Shown here: piece after piece, positions 47,401 through 62,400 of the stretch
Layout of the letters: the number at the start of each line of letters is the position of its first letter
How positions within the stretch are numbered: position 1 is the first letter of the stretch
Origin: Megaustenia siamemsis
Lineage: Eukaryota > Mollusca > Gastropoda > Stylommatophora > Ariophantidae
Direction: 5' to 3'
Length of the DNA stretch: 64,000 nucleotides
Assembly: GCA_032433765.1 (NCBI GenBank)
Contig: JAVIAB010000051.1
Location: 47,976,486-48,040,485 of the forward strand
Program-made: the position numbers and the translations under genes
Notes under the pieces: generated by a model
Database searches by the model: none
What the model was told of the DNA's origin: nothing
The model's input: only the letters and a program-made list of their open reading frames with translations

Positions 47401-50400
47401 GCTTAATTCCAACAGGCGACAAAATATACATGGAAAACAAACCAGTGGAAGAGATCGATTACTTTATCTATCTTGGAAGACACATTGATCGAGAAGGGGA
47501 TACAAGCAAAGAAATTAGAATCAGAATAGCTAAAGCAGCAATGTCTTTCAGAAGCCTTGAAAAGTTGTGGAAATTAAAACTCATCAGCACAAACACAAAA
47601 CTTAGACTATTCAAATGTACTATCAACCCTTACATATGTGTGTGAAAGCTGGAAAACAACAAGAGACATAGAAACAAAGTTGAACACATTAGAAAATAAA
47701 TGTCTAAGGAAAATACTTGGTATAGCGTGGAACAAATTCAAAACAAACGAGGAAATTAGAGAAATTGCCAATCAACCACTAATATCTTCAGTAATAAAGA
47801 AAAGACGATGGTCATATGTTGGACATGTGATGAGAAGAGATAATAACCGAATAGCAAAGCAAGCCCTCATGTGGGAAACAACAGGTAAGAGGAAAAGAGG
47901 AAGACCCAGAGAGACACTGAGAAGAACATTGATCAGAGAGGCAAGAGCAGAGGAATTGGCTCCCTCAATGAGATAGAGCTGCTTGCACAGAACAGAGACA
48001 AATGGCGAGATTTTATAAAATATCTTTAAAAGAATTGAAAACTGCTAGAACAAAAATTCAGATAGGAGTATCTTGGTCTATGACCTATGGGCTGGCTACA
48101 GCTCGAAAGGTCAATAGATAGATAGCTTTCTGAAAAAGACAGAAAGGAAGACTTCTTTGCAACAAACACCTCTGTAAATGTAACATGAGAGCTTTTAATA
48201 TGAGTATAATTGAGAAGCTTGCTAAAATTAGATTCAGCTGGTGGCAGACAGAAGGCACAGGCTTGAAATTAGGTGAATTTAATTTAAGGAAGGTTCCCAA
48301 TTCTAGATGAATATAATGAAAGAAAAAGCAGCCTCAAACAAGATTTGCTTAACAGGCACTAAATCCACTGTGACTGATAAGGTACTTCTACTATTACTAC
48401 TACTGCTGTTGCACCACCACTAATACTACTCTGCTGCTGCTACTGCTACCATGACTACTACTACTACTATTACTATTACTACTACAACTACTATAATTTA
48501 CAATTGCTACTTTCTTAACAAGTGTGATAAATATGTTATTAGACTCTAAATTGTGTCTTCACTATTGCAGCAGTTTACAAACTCTTGGTATTTTTGAAAT
48601 TATCAAACAATGTATACTTATTTTCTACTTGTGTCATATATAGTTCATCAGCTAACCTGAAACCAAACTTTGGTGCCAAATAATTTTTGTTTTGGCAACC
48701 AATCTCTGTAATGTCTGGACACAACAGTGACAATTCCACCAATGAAAATCCAAGCAATCATCATCAGAGCAGCTGTGTAATCAAAAGGGAAACATTTTTA
48801 ACCAAAGTAAGGAAATCATAATTACAAAGATATAGCAAATTAATTTATAAGAAATTTGAAAATGATTTTTAAATGAATTATTAAGTTTGTATTAATATAA
48901 ATTAACTTATAAATACTTATATTTGTACTTTTACCATGTTGTTTGTCCAAATGTAAAGATTACAGTCAAACTGGCATTATCTCAGATATGAACATAAACA
49001 GATATAAAGCACTTTTCACAATGGACAGGTCCTCATTTTAACACCTTTATTCTCTCTTTGTTGCACCATATTACAGACTGTTATCCAACCTCCATTTCAC
49101 TCTATCCTAAACATCTTTACTCATTATAACCAGTAATCCACTTGCATATTCAGCACATTTGGCTAAACCCTGTTTCACTGAGCCACTTTCATGAGCTTTT
49201 CATTCTACTATAGGCCATAATAGTATGGAATAGATTAGAGGCTACAGAGATGGGATTTCTCAGAAGAATGTTGAAAGTTCCCTGGACAGATAGAAAGACC
49301 AATGAGGAAGTTCTCAAAGAGGCCAACACAAAAAGGGAGCTCTTAAAAACATCAGAAAGAAGCAATCAACATTTTTCGGGCACACCATGAGAAGAGGAAA
49401 GTTGGAATACTTGGTTACAACTGGCAAAATAAAAGGAAGGAGAGATCGCGGACGACAAAGAGAGAAAATAATGGATAGCTTGGTGTCATGGCATGGAAAA
49501 AAGTCAACAACAGAACTGATACGATGCACTGTAGATAGAAGATTGTGGAGGGACATGATCGCCTACGCCAACCGGCAGGGTACATGATGATGATGATGAT
49601 AGGCCATAATATAGAAAGTATTGGGAAAGAGAGGTCACGGGCAACAAGGAGATAAGATACTAGATAGCTTGGTGTCATGGCACGGAAAACAGTCAACAAC
49701 AGAATTGATATGGTGCACTGTAGTTAATGTCTTTCTGGAAGGACATGATCACTTACACCAAGCGGCGTGACAAATGATGATGATGATGATATGCCTAATG
49801 GTGAGACAGAAAAAAACTGAAATAAATTGTAAAAGTTTCTCATCATATAGATATAACATTTGCTTTTTCTACATACTTTCTAAATCTTACTCAATAGGTG
49901 ATATAATATACAAACAAATTATGACATAAAAATGGTACTATGTAAAAGGAACAAAAATATATTAATTTCAAAATGGTTAAACTATCATTATGACAATTAT
50001 CCCGTCTCAAAGGTCTGTCTGGGGTTTTCTTTGGGGCAGGAGAGTAAAGATCAAATGCCCAGTGAGGTCACCATGAGAGAGATGTTCAGGGTTTCTCTTT
50101 TATTTTCAACAAAGACATGACAACTTTTTTTATTTTACCATGAATCAAACTCTAGTCCCATTTTATTTGGAGAAAAAAAATCTCTCTGTAGTAATTGAAA
50201 AATCACTAAAAGTCAAGTATCATTGTAACTATTTAATATAAAAAAGTATTTTTTTTTAAAATTAATCCATGTTGACAATTTATAACTTCTTTATACATGC
50301 AAATCATATATTTCTTGTGTCTAGTATCTTTAATAATAATGGTGTATTCTTTTCCATTTTTTAATAGTACAATCTTTCATTTTCAAAATTGCTTTTGATT

Positions 50401-53400
50401 TACTGAAAAATGTTTTTAAAATAATTAATCATAACTGTAAATTTTTGTTTTCTATTAAAATTAGATAAAAATAAAATCAGAAAATTATTATTTAATATTT
50501 TTGGACCAGTGTAAAAGTTGAAACCCCTATAATATCACAGGGCAGGAAGCAAATGAGAAAACTTTCACATCTTAAATTATTCATATGCTTTCATTTTTAT
50601 TTATTTTATTTTACAATAAGCTGTAAAATAAATGTGATAAAGTAAAGGAACTTACCATGGACTCTAACCAGTACTGGAAATGATGATCCTCTATGAATGC
50701 TTTTGTCTTTCATGTTTACCTTCCTACATGTAACAGCTGGCATTTCCACATGTTTGGACAGTACATCAGATGCTACATAGAAAAGATAAAGATGAGTCCC
50801 ATATCTGTTGCCATTGGATAATGATGCGTTAGTGACTTCATTGCATTGATTCTCAGCTTCAAGAGAAGGGGTGTCAGTTCCCCTCCTCCCTGTCTTTCAT
50901 TCTCTGAGAATATCTCTAATAATCATTTAGGGAGACTTGGTGGAATCTGGAAGTCTCTTAGGTTGTAAATTTTGCCTCAACTGGAATTTATACCCCAAAT
51001 CTTCAAGCCAGTTAGGCAAGTGTAATAACAACAAAGCCACAAAGCTCACACTACATAGTAAATCCAAAATACAATATGAAAATGCTTAACAGAAACAATA
51101 ACACAGAAATTATTTAACTAACAAAATGAACCCCTTCCAAAATAACAAAGGTAACAAGCAGCTCTAAATTCTGAACTGCTAAAAATCCAATCCTGCACAA
51201 TATTAATACATCATTTACAACAAGAATATAAATATTTTTAACAAGAAAATATATATATTGGGGTGGGTGGGGTTGGGGGGGGCGCTAATAAATGCATGCA
51301 CACTGCAACATTAAAAATGTCAAAGGTTTATTACTAGATTTACATATACATCAAAGGTACCTGTAAGTCATGTCTAACTTGTGCAATCACATTAGATATT
51401 AAAAGTGTTCTCCATTAGCATCAAGACACTTCTGATTTGAGTAAATTATGATACAAACAATACTGTCTACAGAGTCCACAGTGATTACTGGACAAGACAT
51501 TTAAGTTTGTTCCTGTAGTGCAGCAAGTGTGGCTGGTTTTATATGGGGCACCACATCCTTTAGGGTTCCCCATAGATAGAGTTCTAGGGCAGGGGCATCA
51601 TCATTGGAACGTGGAGGGAATTCAAAAGCAATTAACTCTCATTGACATTGTCATCATACTTTTGACACATTCTTGAATTTCTAATGCTACTTCAAAATGG
51701 TCTTGCATTGCCTAAAAGTTAAGTGTTCCCATTATTATATTGTCTAATTCTCTTGATAGTCGATTGTTGACTTAGACATTGTATTACTACTGACATCTTT
51801 AGAGAAAGTGAGATGACATTGCATCCCAAGTTTGAAAGCTCCATAGAGGGTGTGAAATAAACCTCTGGGTTTCTAGAAAATAGCAGTGTTGTCATCTAAG
51901 AATTAATGGAAAAACAATGAAGTTCCCAGGACTAGTTTTCTTACGCCCTTGTCAATTCCCTTACCCCAGAAAGAACATTACAACTTTTTTTTTTATAAAT
52001 GAAATTTGTATAATAAATATATTTAAAATAAATATTTTAAAAATATAGAAAACAGGTAATTTGAAGTGTATATAAATGAAAATTGCTGAAAGTTTTTAAA
52101 ATTATAAATGATATTTTCATGATTTTCATGATATAATACATAGTTAATTGATTAATACTTTTTTTTTCTAAACTAAGAATATGAACCACTTATTGGTTCT
52201 AATTAGGATGCAGAACAGTGCCACAATAAAATATGCACTTTAAAAGTTTCATCACTACTTTCATCACTCGTCTACGACATTAGACTTGGATGTACAATTC
52301 AATGAAAATGATTAAAGGAGAAAAACAATAAAATTGGAAGTTAAATGAGTTTTGTTTGGGAAAAAAAAAGATAACATAAGTTTATTTATTTATAACAACT
52401 ATTCTTTGTTGATTGATTGATTTGTGTGTAAAATATGTTCAATATAGAACACTTTATTTAACAAGTCTTAAGTAGATGTTTGATAAAAAATATTTATTTG
52501 ATGATTGATACATTCAGTTCCAAGAGTGGAAATAATGATGTAGTTAGTATGTTCATAATTCTGTAATCATTGGTTATCTCCCTTTTGATATTTTTAACTG
52601 ACTTAACTGCGAGGTTGGAGAAAATGGTAAGAGCCAAGAAATGAAGTGTCTCATCCATTATTTCAAACTTATATACCTTAGTAGCATGATATTGAATAAG
52701 ACTTCCTATAAAGTGACATTCAAGGAACTACACTTATCTTCTATCACCTAAAGGTTACATTAATGAATAACTATGCTGTTGCTACTTTAACCTGGCATTG
52801 CTTTGCCCCAAGCAAGCATCAGATACCATTCTTGGTCCCTGCTGAATGTAACATTTGTGTAGTTCAGCAGACTTGATTCCTGATTGATAATGTATGCAGA
52901 ACTCTCCTTTGGCAACACAAAGCTGCATTGTAGTCGACCATCAGACTGTTTCAACTCTACTTCCGACAAAAATCTCTGGGAAAATATAATTTACAGATTG
53001 CTAAATGTGAATAATTAATTATAATTTTATATAAGCACATTACAATAGAGAGGTCACTTAGACTGAAATTAACATAAGAAATTTTGTTCTTTTTGTTCAA
53101 AATTTAAAAATTCTTTCCTTATACTATAATAAAGTATTTTGTAAGATTATTAAGAAAGAATCAAAGATGCTGTCAACATTGTTATGCATGAAGAACACGC
53201 AGCATTTAGAAAACGTAGATGCTGTCTTCGTCATATTATCACTCTGAAAATTATATTAGAGGAAAATATTGAAAAGCAAAAACCATTTCTTCAAAAAATT
53301 GTTAATTTCAAAAAGACTTTGGGCAGCACACATAGCAATCCATTGTAGAACAGAGCATCCTTCTGTTAGGGACGCAGTTATTTACCCATTTATTCAACAT

Positions 53401-56400
53401 GTACGGAGCTCGTGGACTTTTACACCTCAAGTTGGTGGCAGAACTGTGAAGGAAGACAGTTGTGCTTCTGTATTGACTACAAGTAGTTTGACCATGGAAT
53501 TTATGGCGGTTACAAAAGCATTGGGATGACTTGAGACACAGCCTAATGCATTTGTTTTTCTTCAGTGACTCTATGAGTATGCTCAGAAAGATCGCAACTG
53601 GCTGTTTCGATGGCAGTGGTTTGAGTCTTTGGGAGATCTGTTCTAAAAAGTGTCTGCTTCATTTTCATGCCAGGGCACACATGAGTGTTAGAAGTAATGA
53701 AATGCTGACTGACTTGCTAGTTTGGTTGATGTTGAGTGCGGAAGGGCAATAATGGACCACTCTGACATTCTGAATGCCTTCAAGGGCATTGGATGAAAAA
53801 ATTACTAAAAAACTGGCCCTGAATCAGCAACCATGAACAGACTTTATGAATATCATGTCATCTTGGGAGTAGTCAGACGAGAGCGCTACACAGGAAGTCT
53901 TCCAAAGAAGACTTGTCTATCAACACAATACTGGTGTTGCTAGTCGCTACAGGTTGATGGATATTCTTCGCAGGAGATCTGAGCACTAATGGACTTGTAC
54001 GATGTGCAGTTAAAATGACCTGTCAATTAAACTAACTAATTAAAATAAACGTGAAACATACTGAGACAATATGAAATATTTTAATATCAACAAAGATCTG
54101 TATGGATTCTCTTGGGCTGTTCGCATACAGACAAGACTAAGTGAATGGTTTCAGACTGAACCTGGAGTGGAACAAGGATATATTTTATCTCCCTTGCTAT
54201 TTAGAATTGTCATAAACTTCATAATGCATAAATGCTGTAATAGAGGCATTGGATTGACCCTTGAGTCTCAAGTGGAGGATCTTGATAATTTTTCAGATGA
54301 TATAGCTCATATCAGTAGTAAAGTGAACATGATGCAAGAAAAAACAAATGCCTTGTCATCAATGTCTAGTAAAATAGGATTTGGGATCAACCAAGAAATG
54401 ACAAAAGTAATAAAAAATCAAATTCATCCAGAAGTTAAAATATACCTGGAAGGAAAAGCAGTGGAAGAAGTTGATTGCTTCGTATATCCTGGAAGTTGCA
54501 TAGATCAAGAAGGGGACACAATGAAAAGAAATTAGAATTCGAATAGCAAAGGGAGTAATGACTTTCAGATACCATGGTAAAAAATAAAAATAAAATTATT
54601 AGGCACAAAAACAAATCTCAGGAATTTCAAACCAAATGTATTGAACACCCTTACTTATGCATGTTACAACTGGAAAAGAACTACAGAAACAGAAAATTAA
54701 CAGGATGCATTTGAAAATGAATACTTCAGGAAAATACTTTGTATACCATGGAATGAATTCAAGACCAGTGCAGAAATAAGAGAATTGATAAAGCATAGAA
54801 AAACGTTTATTCAAGAGAAGATGATGGACATATAATGAGAAGAGATAACAAGAGAATCTCAAAACAAGCCATTAAATGGAAACCAGAGGCTAAAAGAGAA
54901 AGTGGTCCACCTCATCATCATCGAGTGCCGTCTCCGCAATGAAGGTTGCCTACCATGGAGCACGGGAGCCGCGATAGCTCAGTGGTTAGTGAACTGGACT
55001 ACCACGGACAAGGGGTAGGGTTCGATCCCAACCGACGGCTTCCAGGTTCACCCAGCCTTAAATGGGTACCGGATTTTTTTCTGGGAAAGTAAAGCAGCAC
55101 GGGCGTAATACCGACCACATTACCCCAAAAATCATGTGCTGAAGGTCTGTAAAATATAGGGTCACTAACACCATATTTCCCTATACGCCACTTGGCGTGA
55201 CGGGGTACTTTACTTTTTTACTTTTACCATGGAGCACCATTCTGCTTTGATGGTGCAGATTGTCATAGGCTGATTTGTCCATCTTTTGATGTTACTCGTC
55301 CATGTTAGTCTTGGTCTGCCTCTGCCTCTTTTACTTTGTATTTTCCCCTCCAGGATTACTTTTAATAGGCTGTTGTGTCTTTTAACATGGCCCAAATATC
55401 ACATTTGTCTTGTTTGAATTGTGTTTAGTAGTTCTCTTTTCATTGTTAGTTGTTTTAAGACTTCGTCGTTTATTTTCTTTTCCTTCCATCCAATTCTACC
55501 TATTCTTCTATATATCCACATTTCAAAGGCTTCACTTCTCTGTTCTATTTTCTTGTTTAATGTCATTGTTTCTGCACCATATAGGAATATTGAGAAGATT
55601 TTGCTATTCTTAGTTTTAGCCCTGGTGTTATTTGTTTTGATGTTAGAATGTTCTTCATGGCATTAAAATTACTTTTTGCCATTCCTATTCTTTTGTTTAT
55701 TTCAGTTGTACATTTTCCATCACTGGTTATAGTATTGTCCAAGGTTGTTGTAGTTCTGAACTGTCTCCAGGTCTATTCCTTCAATTTTGATATCCATTTG
55801 TGGGTTTTGATTATTTCCTTGGTTTATGATAATAGTTTTAGTCTTTTTGATATTCATATCTAGTCCATATTTTTTGCTTATCATGTTTATTTCATTAAGT
55901 TATTGTTGTAGATCTTTAGGATTTTCTGCTAGTAGTATCATCAGCATATGTTAGGTTATTGATTATCTTTCCATTAATTTGTAGGCCTGGCATCTCTATG
56001 ATGTTTTTAAAGATTTGCTTAGTGTATACATTGAACAAGCTTGGTGATAGGATGCATCCCTGTCTTACTCCTCTTTTTATATCAATGGGTGTAGAGTTCT
56101 CTTTGTTATATGTTATTATTGCTGTTTGCTCCCAGTGTAGATTACATATCCACCCAGAGAAACATTAAAAGGAACACTGAGGCAGAAGACAACAAAAGCA
56201 GGCATCAGCTCCTTTTCCAAGGTTGAGAGGAATGCTAATAACAGAGATGTATGGGGAAATCTTGTGCAAAGACTGATACTTAATAGCAAAGATTTCTGGA
56301 CATGGAGAGCCTAGAATTTATGCTCAATATATTTGGCTCAGAAGGACACAAGATAGATAGATATACTACTCATTTTGCTCTGGGACTGAAGATTTCACAT

Positions 56401-59400
56401 AATGCAGTAGTCATAGTTCTCCATATTTGATGATTTGCTGCCAGTTCTTGTAGGTCTTGGTTGTTTCTTACTCAGTTTTACCTTCCCTAGTAATGGTTCA
56501 GCCTAGTGATTCTCTTGGTCTGCCTTGTTTTCTTTTACCAGATGGTATCCACATGAATGACTGATGGGGAGGTCTTTCTTCATTCATTATCAGCACATGA
56601 CTGATGTATTTTCAGCGCCTTCTTCTTTAAGGTGACCATTCATCCCGGAATTTGACAATTTTTGAACCTTTGTCCCGGATTAGCTGCCGTACCGGTTTTG
56701 TCCCGATTTTGGCATATTTTTTAGCTTTTGTCCCGGATTTGATAAAAAATAATTTGGGACACAAACGTTTACCAATTTTGCCATTTTGGTACACGGCGTA
56801 CATTTCTTCAATTAAATAAAATATTATTCTGTTGCTGTGTAGACAATTTTGTTTAATATCAAAACAGTAGAATACGCTCCTAGTTTTAAATCTCGTATAT
56901 ATTCGTTGTGTTACTAACTTTCACTTTCACTTTCGCAAAAAATGGCACCGAAGCGTAATTGTAGTTTTAATCAAGATTTACAAAAGGAATACCCTTTTAT
57001 AAAAAAGTCTACATCGTCATCAGACTTCACTGTAAGATGTAATATATGTTCATCCGGGTTTACTATTAACCATAGTGGACGTGGTGATATTAAGAGCCAC
57101 ATAAATAGTGATAAACATAAGAGAGCCGTCGCTACTGCTGCATCAAGCTCGTCCATGACAAATTTTTTTCGAGCTGAACAGGTTGGTGACAAAGAAGAAC
57201 AGTTAGCTGCTACAGAAGGTGCCTTTGCATATCATACAGTGATGCACAATCACACGTTTAGATCTATGGACTGCACATCAAAATTGCTTCAGGTAACTTT
57301 AGAACCAAAGTTTGCTTGTGCACGTACGAAAACAGAAGCTATTATTCGGAATGTGTTCACACCCCATGCTCTAAACGAGTTGAGATGTGACCTAGAAAAC
57401 GTAACATTTATCTCCATACTGACAGATGCCTCCAACCACAAAGAAATCAAGATTTTTCCTTTGCTTGTCAGATACTTTGATCGCAATAAGGGACTGAAAG
57501 TTAAAATATTAGAGTTGAAGTCATTGCCGGGTGAAACATCTGATATAGTAAGTAGTTTTCTTATTGACTGTCTAACTGAAAATGGTTTAGAACTGAAAGT
57601 AGTTGGATTATGTGCAGACGACACAAATTCTAATTTTGGGGGCGCTGAAAGAATAGGACAGAACAATGTTTTCACAAAACTGAAAGAAAACCTTGGACAT
57701 AGTTTGATAGGTGTTGGGTGTGCTTGCCATATTTTCCACAACACTGTTCGAGCAGCTGCAGACGTATTGCCTGTTCATGTTGAAATGACTATTGCAAAAA
57801 TTTATCTGTACTTCAAATCATACACAGTTAGAGTTGAAAGTCTCAAGGAGTTTTGTCAGTTTGTCGACACAGACTTCCAGATGATTTTAGGTTATGCACA
57901 AACTAGGTGGCTTGTGCTCTTGCCTGCTGTTGAAAGGGTTCTTTACATGTTCCTGCCTCTAAAATCATATTTTCAATCTCAAGACAGATGCCCAGTTTTT
58001 ATACAGGAATTCTTTGAAAACCCACTGTCTGAGGCATGGCTTATTTTGGTTCACAGTCAGGCATCCTCTTTCCACGAAGCAGTGCAGAAAGTAGAGGGAC
58101 AGATGGTCACTGTATTTGAAGTCATTGACAACATCAATAGGTTGAAAGCTATCTTGGAGTCCAAGCTGGAAGACGGCTTCTTGCCATCAAGAGTTCAGAT
58201 AATCCTTAAAAAGCTGGAAATGGAAGGATTTCCACGTGATGATGTGAAAAAGTTTAACGCCAGTGTTTCTTCATTTTATGAAACAGCTTTAAGTTATTTG
58301 AAGAAATGGGCTGCAAATAATTTTCATAACCTAGAGTCTTACAGCTGGATAATGCTGAACTGAACACCAAATTGGGAAGATATTGAGAAGTCTTCATCAT
58401 TAGTGAGTCAAACAGTGCCTTCAGTCGACTTTCCAGAAAATGAAATGTATGACGAATATGTCTACATGAAACAGTTCGTTACTTCACAAAAAATTAGTGA
58501 GTGGAGTCTTAATAAAACATTACCAGGGCAGCATTGGGTTGAACTAGCTTCCCACTTCAGAAACAATCATGTGCCCGTTTCACATATTCTGAAGTTGGCA
58601 GAGTTCTTTTTGTGTCTACCTGGAACAAATGCTGCAACAGAACAAGTGTTTTCTCTGATGAACAGTTTGTGGACAAATGATAAAACACAACTAGGTGTTG
58701 AAACTTTAAAAGCCATGTTGATCACCAAAGTGAACTATGAGGGAACATGTGTCGAATTTTATAAGATGCTGCATACAAAGAAGGACATTTTACAGAAAAT
58801 TCACTCATCTGAAAAGTACAGCATCTCTGTTTCACCTTCCGTTTAAGTGAGTATCACTGTTTTTTTTTTATCTCCTGATTATCCTGATAGCGTATTGTAG
58901 GTCTATATTATTAGATGTTTTAAAATGTATGTATTATTCACTTGAAAATGACAGCAAGAAGAAATGTAATTTTATTGGTGGAAAATTGAAGTAAAATTAT
59001 TCCGTCCCGGAATGGGATTTCAAAAATATGGTCACCTTATCTTCTTATAAAGCTCAAAACATATTCTTTTTTTAGATTTATCCCTTGTCAGTTTGTCTGA
59101 AATGTATTCTTTTCAGCTTATGTTTGAGATCCTATGTACACTATAATATAACACAGAATAATTTTGTCAACAAATTTTTAAAATGCATTTAAAATAAGAT
59201 TATAAAAATGTAGTTCGCAAATATTTAGTTTAAAAGTTGAAGCATTCTATTTTAATAACAGCGATATCTTCTTAGGAACACTAGGCCTATATGCATTCAA
59301 TGTTTTTTTAGATGCCATAAGATTTAGATTGTGTGCTTCCAGCTGAAAATGATCCAGTCAACCTAATAGTAAAAATTACTGCCTGGTTTGAAGAGTTAAG

Positions 59401-62400
59401 AAAGCTTGTAATGGTAATAAAGATCACTGACCCTTTCCCTTCTAAATAGCACCTTAGTATTATGAGATTAAGGTGCTCATAGTGTAATGGCATTAAAAGC
59501 TTTGTAATTATCATTATCTCCATTAATTAAGTAATTACATTTTTTTTTAGTATTATTAACTCTTTCTGTACATTCTGCCATATGGTGCGCCAAATCCATT
59601 TCAGTTGCGTACGTTCAGCAGCATAGTGCGCCACAATAAATTTGTTTCGTGTAAACCGTCAACAAACTGTATTCCTATATTTTAGATTGACTATTTTATA
59701 TAGATTCCTTCACCGGAGAGTTCCTTCCTTCTTCCCCATGAGGTTGAAAGACGTACTCTAACATGATTTTTTCATTTGGATTTAGTGTTTATTGTAAAAT
59801 AAAGTGTAAACAAAAATCAGCTGATCGAAATGGCTTCCAGTAGCCATGATTGTAATGTTAAAAGTCAGTTGATGACGGCTGAAGAAGCTTTTCAATTAAT
59901 TTTTCTTGATGATTCCGATGATAGTTCAGACACTGTAAATGTTGATAACAACAATTGTGATGACAGTGGTCCAGATATGGATTTTTTAGCACAATTTTTT
60001 AACACTCATTTTTTTCTGTTCAGGATGTGAAATTAAACCACATCTTCATCCAAATGCATGCCTCAAGGCATTTCATGGAGAATAAATGGAGAAAGTGTTT
60101 TTTGTTTAATTGAAAAAAAGTGTCAATATTGTGTATATAGTGATTTGTGTGTGTGTGTAGTCAAACAAAAGTGTCAATATTGTGTACATAGTAATTTTTC
60201 CCCCCAAAAAAGTTGAAATTTCATTTTTGTCACTTGTTGTAATTGTAGATGACAAAATATCAGTTATTGTTATGCTACATCAACCAAACTTTTATGGCTG
60301 CTTAAAGACATATTGCTATATATTTTTTTCACAAAATAATTCATATTGGATTACTATGACCAGCTCTATATGATGGTAAGTTGTCAATTGTGGTTTGAAT
60401 TTGATGTTTCAATTTTTTTGTTGTTGGTCGTTTATCTCCAATTTTTCTATTTACATGTCTTGTATCATTTTGGCATTATTGGAATCTGATTCCTTGTTCA
60501 ATTATCTAAAAATTCATATATAATATGTTATGTGTTAGATAAATATAAAGCACGTAGATTGATGTTTTAAAACCATAAGATCTGTCAAAAATTTTGTCTC
60601 TGAAATCTCTTCCGTTGCGTCGATAAAAAGCTTCCATACGGAAAGAGTTAACATAACAATTAGTGAGTTCGTTAGTTGTCAGAATGATCAAGACTCCAGG
60701 TTTGATGCTGTCCAGTTGATCAAGTTGAAAAACTAAAGGGCGCTGCTTGTTGATATGGTGAAAGTATTAAAAAGTAGCACTGATCAGCTCAGCTCCAGAA
60801 GATGACCAGTACGGTGAGGTTTTATACTTCACTTTTAAATAACATTATACAAGTTAAAAATAGAACATCCTTTACCTTATAATTTTCAAGAATAACTTTT
60901 AAAAATTGTTGGTACGCATTTAGATTCAAGTTAGGATAGGTCTATATAATATGACAAATGGTTAGTGATAAATGAAAGAAAACTTATGTTTAAGATCTAT
61001 TCTAGACTACACATAATATTCTAAAAATAATAACAATTTACTACCGTGATCAAGCGTTCATTATGTAATGCAGGATTCCATCCATGTTGAATACTTATTT
61101 GTCCAGAGTTACCCACACATGTTATTGTTTCATCTTGACCCTGAACAAAAGGGAAAATATATTTTATTTTTATTTATGAAAGTGGTTTCCTGCTGACATT
61201 AAAAAAAAAACAATAAAAATTAGTCACGGATATATAATTAAAAATGCTTAAAATTTAACTTATATTAAATTACAGAATATTCTGTAAAATTCTTAACTCT
61301 CCGTGTTTGAAAATCTTTACTATTAAATGTCAAACTTTGCACAGGATCAATATTGGGTCACATCAAAGGTCCCTATTCTGAGAAAACTTATCAGCATCAC
61401 CAACAGACCTGATACCTGCTGTTGTCTCCTGCTTCAGCATTCTTCTTAATTTTTCTTTAGGTTGGTCTTTTTTTTCTTTTGATTGTTTTTTTACATTCAA
61501 GGACTTGCTTTGTGATTCTCTTGTTATCTCTTCTTATTATCTAGCTGACATATGTCCATATTATTTTCTTGATCATAGATGATTTTGTTGGATGCATGGC
61601 TACTTCTTTTACTTTTTATAGTCTTAAGTTCATTTCCTTTTTACACAAAGTATTCAAATTTATGTATAGTTTTACATTGTCTGTCCATCTCTTTGCAGCT
61701 GTAATATTTAACATTTCTTTAGTTATAAAAAAAACATATCTGCAATAAATATATGACACATATAATATGTATGTATATAAATTCTTCTCTGAACCAAATG
61801 TCTGCAAAATAATCTTTCTCACTTCATTTATTCATTATCCATTTATCTCATTTATAAGATAACATTTATTTCATTCACGGGGAGTTGGGTACTCTAGAGC
61901 TACATTGGCCTCAGTAAAGGAAGGACCCGGGTTCAAAGTTCACCAGAAATGGGGGTGATTTTTCAAAAATATGAAAAATTAATCTGTGATTTTTTTAATG
62001 ACATTACCCTCTCCTGATCTTTAAGTAGTAAGATCCAATGTCTAGCCCTCTTGGATAACAGCAATAAATAGGAGATTCCCATGTGCACTTGCAAACATTA
62101 AAGAACCCTTGGCAGTTAAAATAAAAAAGGGTAGGCTAAAAATATGGCCATTGCTCGAGCAAAATTGTCACAGAAACCTACCCACATTGTGGATCTTAGG
62201 CCATGCCGCAGAGTTCGTGCAAGTGGGCCAGGATTCTCCTAGGATTTTATTCAGTTTCATGAGAGAGTTATCAGAGCACCTCTGGATGCGTTAGATGTGT
62301 AGTGATGATGATCCTAACAAGAACAACAATTTAATTCATAGATATTCAATATTACAACCTACAACATAAAAAGGCTCAGGCAAAAGCAGCTTTCCAAAAA

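Noticed and set aside
50900..51010. Another tRNA-derived SINE on the minus strand
   Set aside because: A faint tRNA-like pattern (TGGCTTTGTTG, later GGTATAAATTCC) is too decayed and has no second copy here.
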